DNA from: Acidobacteriota bacterium
Lineage (GTDB): Bacteria; Acidobacteriota; Terriglobia; Terriglobales; Acidobacteriaceae
Direction of reading: 5' to 3'
Assembly (NCBI GenBank): GCA_018268855.1
Contig: JAFDVR010000007.1
Coordinates: 1 to 64,000 of the forward strand
DNA: 64,000 bases
Shown here: positions 62,515 to 64,000 of the stretch, piece after piece
Layout of the letters: each line of letters begins with the position of its first letter
How positions within the stretch are numbered: position 1 is the first letter of the stretch
Notes under the pieces: generated by a model
Seen by the model: the letters and a program-made list of their open reading frames with translations, nothing else
The model's database searches: none
Told to the model about the DNA's origin: nothing
Translations under genes and position numbers: made by a program

Positions 62515-63063
62515 TTAATTCTCCTTTTGGATAGGGGTGACTTGAATAGTTTGAATGTGAATCGGAATGACTTGAATCGGACCTTCTCCCGCAATCAGCT
62601 CATGCGCAGCTTCACCCGCCTCTGCCGAAAGGACTGCTGGAACGGAAGCACTTCGAGCTTCGATGAAATCTAAAGACGGAAACGTACTGAGCTTCACCTG
62701 CTTCTCCCGGCGCTTTCCGCCCAGAGATACCGAAGGTGAAGCAGGTGCGCTCACTGTCTTCATCATCATCGGTTTCTGTATGCGAGCAGAAGAATTATGA
62801 GAGGAATCGGTGTGCGGCTCTACCAGTTGCGCAGGCATACGCGCAACCTCGTTTTGAAGTGGATGATCTGTGCGGAAGTGCGGCCACATCATTACTGCCA
62901 GCAAAATCGCTGCCGCGATGGAGAGTGGCATCCACACGACGATCGCCGGGCGCCTTTTCGCCGCAGTCCTTTGCACAATTCTCTGCGTCAGGCCGAACGG
63001 AGCTTCTGCATGGGCGCGCTCGTGGAGCGTCTTGTCGAGAAGATCATCGAAGTCTTCGCTCAT
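62515..63063 (-). CDS. Putative membrane anti-sigma factor
   Basis: A 182-residue protein: short cytoplasmic part (MSEDFDDLLDKTLHERAHAEAPFGLTQRIVQRT), one membrane helix (about residues 46-62), and a Ser/Pro-rich periplasmic part ending in an Ile/Val/Gln repeat (IQVIPIHIQTIQVTPIQ). No zinc-finger motif. The ATGA overlap with the sigma gene upstream suggests that it is the cognate anti-sigma factor; sequence alone does not prove this. Confidence 0.7.
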   Translation of the reverse strand: MSEDFDDLLDKTLHERAHAEAPFGLTQRIVQRTAAKRRPAIVVWMPLSIAAAILLAVMMWPHFRTDHPLQNEVARMPAQLVEPHTDSSHNSSARIQKPMMMKTVSAPASPSVSLGGKRREKQVKLSTFPSLDFIEARSASVPAVLSAEAGEAAHELIAGEGPIQVIPIHIQTIQVTPIQKEN

Positions 63064-63560
63064 CTGTACGTCCTTTCCTCCGCCGCATACCATCTCCGCT
63101 TCAACTCTTCCCGGGCACGCTTCAGTCGCGTGCGGACCGTCCCTTCAGGAATCTCCATGATGCGAGCGATCTGGCCTGAAGTCAGATCCTCAAATCCCGA
63201 CAGCAGCAACGGTTGACGCAACTCCAGCGGAAGCGCATCAATCATGCGATGAAGCCGCTCTTCATTGCTGCTCTTCACCGCTTGCAACTCCGGATTCAAC
63301 CCGTGGTGCGCCGGCAATACCTCATCCGTTGCTTCGACAAACGAGCGTTGCGGAAGCCGGTCAATCGCACTTCGCCACATCGCTCTTACAACAAACGCCT
63401 GCTCATCCACCGCATCTTGCCATCCGCCCAGACGGTAGAGCTTGAGTAGGCACTCCTGTACTGCATCTTCCGCATCATGCGTATTGCGCAACAGCGAATA
63501 CGCCACGCGATACATCAACGCTGCCTGGCGCTCCACCATGCCTGCAAAGGCATCGCTCAT
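63060..63560 (-). CDS. ECF sigma factor
   Basis: A 166-residue sigma factor if started at MSDAFAGMVERQAALMYRVAYSLLRN; ATG 63626 adds 22 non-conserved residues. Region 2 includes NTHDAEDAVQECLLKLYRLGGW and the AFVVRAMWRSAIDRL helix. Region 4 has LLLSGFEDLTSGQIARIMEIPEGTVRTRLKRAREEL. It overlaps the anti-sigma gene by ATGA. No clear ECF promoter was found upstream. Confidence 0.86.
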   Translation of the reverse strand: MSDAFAGMVERQAALMYRVAYSLLRNTHDAEDAVQECLLKLYRLGGWQDAVDEQAFVVRAMWRSAIDRLPQRSFVEATDEVLPAHHGLNPELQAVKSSNEERLHRMIDALPLELRQPLLLSGFEDLTSGQIARIMEIPEGTVRTRLKRAREELKRRWYAAEERTYR

Positions 63561-63747
63561 CCGTTGTCCACGCCCATCGCCAGCAGGCGAACTGCATATA
63601 CGCAGATGAGCTTGGCAATCACACATGGATATCTCGAACGTGCGGGCACTACGATGCAGCCTCCAAAATCATTCTGTAAGTAAAGACCATCGGAAGCGCA
63701 AAACCGTTCGCAAATATTTTGCGCGCCAAGCCAGCTACACTCGTGGA

Positions 63748-64000
63748 GTGATCCCCGCCCGCCGCAAGAAGCCGAAGAAATCCCCCGCGCCCGTGCATCC
63801 GTTCGACGCGCAACACGGCACTGAAACAGGCTCGCTCATTCCCGGCGATGATCTGGCCACTGGGCATCACAGCGACCGCCACATCACCGCGTATCACGGC
63901 ACGTCACCATCGCTATTCGAGAAACTACTCACGCGCTGGCGAGATGATTTCGCAAAACACCCGCTCGAAAAGACTGCCTTTATCGACATTGGCGCGGGCA
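63748..64000 (+). CDS. N-terminal part of a class I SAM-dependent methyltransferase, cut by the window end
   Basis: An open frame from GTG 63748 to the window edge (84 codons) reading IPARRKKPKKSP, then FDAQHGTETG, HITAYHGTSPSLFEKLL and finally FIDIGAG, which is motif I of Rossmann methyltransferases. The 3' part lies outside. GAG stands close upstream as a weak ribosome binding site. The gene is divergent from the ECF sigma gene. Confidence 0.7.
   Translation, partial: MIPARRKKPKKSPAPVHPFDAQHGTETGSLIPGDDLATGHHSDRHITAYHGTSPSLFEKLLTRWRDDFAKHPLEKTAFIDIGAG

Noticed and set aside
63696..63724. Inverted repeat GCGCAAAA/TTTTGCGC upstream of the second ECF sigma gene
   Set aside because: Arms are only 8 bases with a 13-base spacer, and no promoter boxes could be placed near it.
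1..64000. CRISPR arrays, insertion sequences, prophage or integrated element
   Set aside because: No regularly spaced repeats, transposase or integrase genes were found; the only tRNA shows no attached integrase or duplicated end.

Overview
The window reads as a chromosomal segment of a GC-rich acidobacterium, probably family Acidobacteriaceae (Terriglobus/Granulicella/Edaphobacter-like). The main support is two very large Oar-like TonB-dependent receptors with an N-terminal carboxypeptidase-regulatory domain, many secreted glycoside hydrolases, the WxxGxW small secreted protein, and long acidobacterial TPR proteins. The genus call is inference; no rRNA gene is present.

Positions 1-31300 are mostly housekeeping. 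From the left there is a broken VapC-type toxin gene, msrA, a secreted serine hydrolase, a secreted TPR protein, and the conserved yceD-rpmF-plsX cluster. Two gene-poor stretches with RNA-like structure flank a small membrane protein. These are followed by a receiver-domain protein with an Arg/Lys/Gln-rich N-terminus, a ParDE toxin-antitoxin pair, an M48 protease with a HIT hydrolase, an exported TldD/TldE-like pair, gluQ divergent from a DUF2007 protein, dinB divergent from rnr, an AlkD-type protein, and a yggX-hemE-hemH-hemG heme operon. A ferritin-like DUF892 protein, an SRPBCC protein behind a frameshifted GH43 gene, a TPR protein, and an ECF sigma/anti-sigma pair with a good sigmaE-type promoter complete this half. 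A tRNA-Ala(GGC) with its own promoter closes it.

Positions 31396-62000 form a carbohydrate island. Locus A (minus strand, 42193 to 31396) is a five-gene operon: TonB receptor, GH39, GH144-type glucanase, LacI regulator, GH3 beta-glucosidase. A promoter and an 18-bp LacI-type palindrome lie just upstream of the receptor, and a perfect 17-bp hairpin follows it. Locus B (48789 to 42481) is a second TonB receptor, an S1-type sulfatase and an NPP-like phosphodiesterase, divergent from a sugar isomerase. Locus C (58611 to 49997) is a six-gene operon: DegT aminotransferase, multicopper oxidase, PQQ dehydrogenase carrying two tandem cytochrome c domains, Gfo/Idh/MocA oxidoreductase, MFS transporter, sugar isomerase. 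It is divergent from a ROK regulator. A GH97 enzyme follows on the minus strand.

The most unusual proposal is in locus C. A quinohemoprotein with two heme c domains is translationally coupled to a laccase-like multicopper oxidase, so electrons from a sugar or alcohol could pass from PQQ through two hemes to copper and then O2 in the periplasm, while keto/amino-sugar enzymes process the product. This is inference from gene content. The window ends with a second ECF sigma/anti-sigma operon and the start of a methyltransferase gene cut by the window edge.
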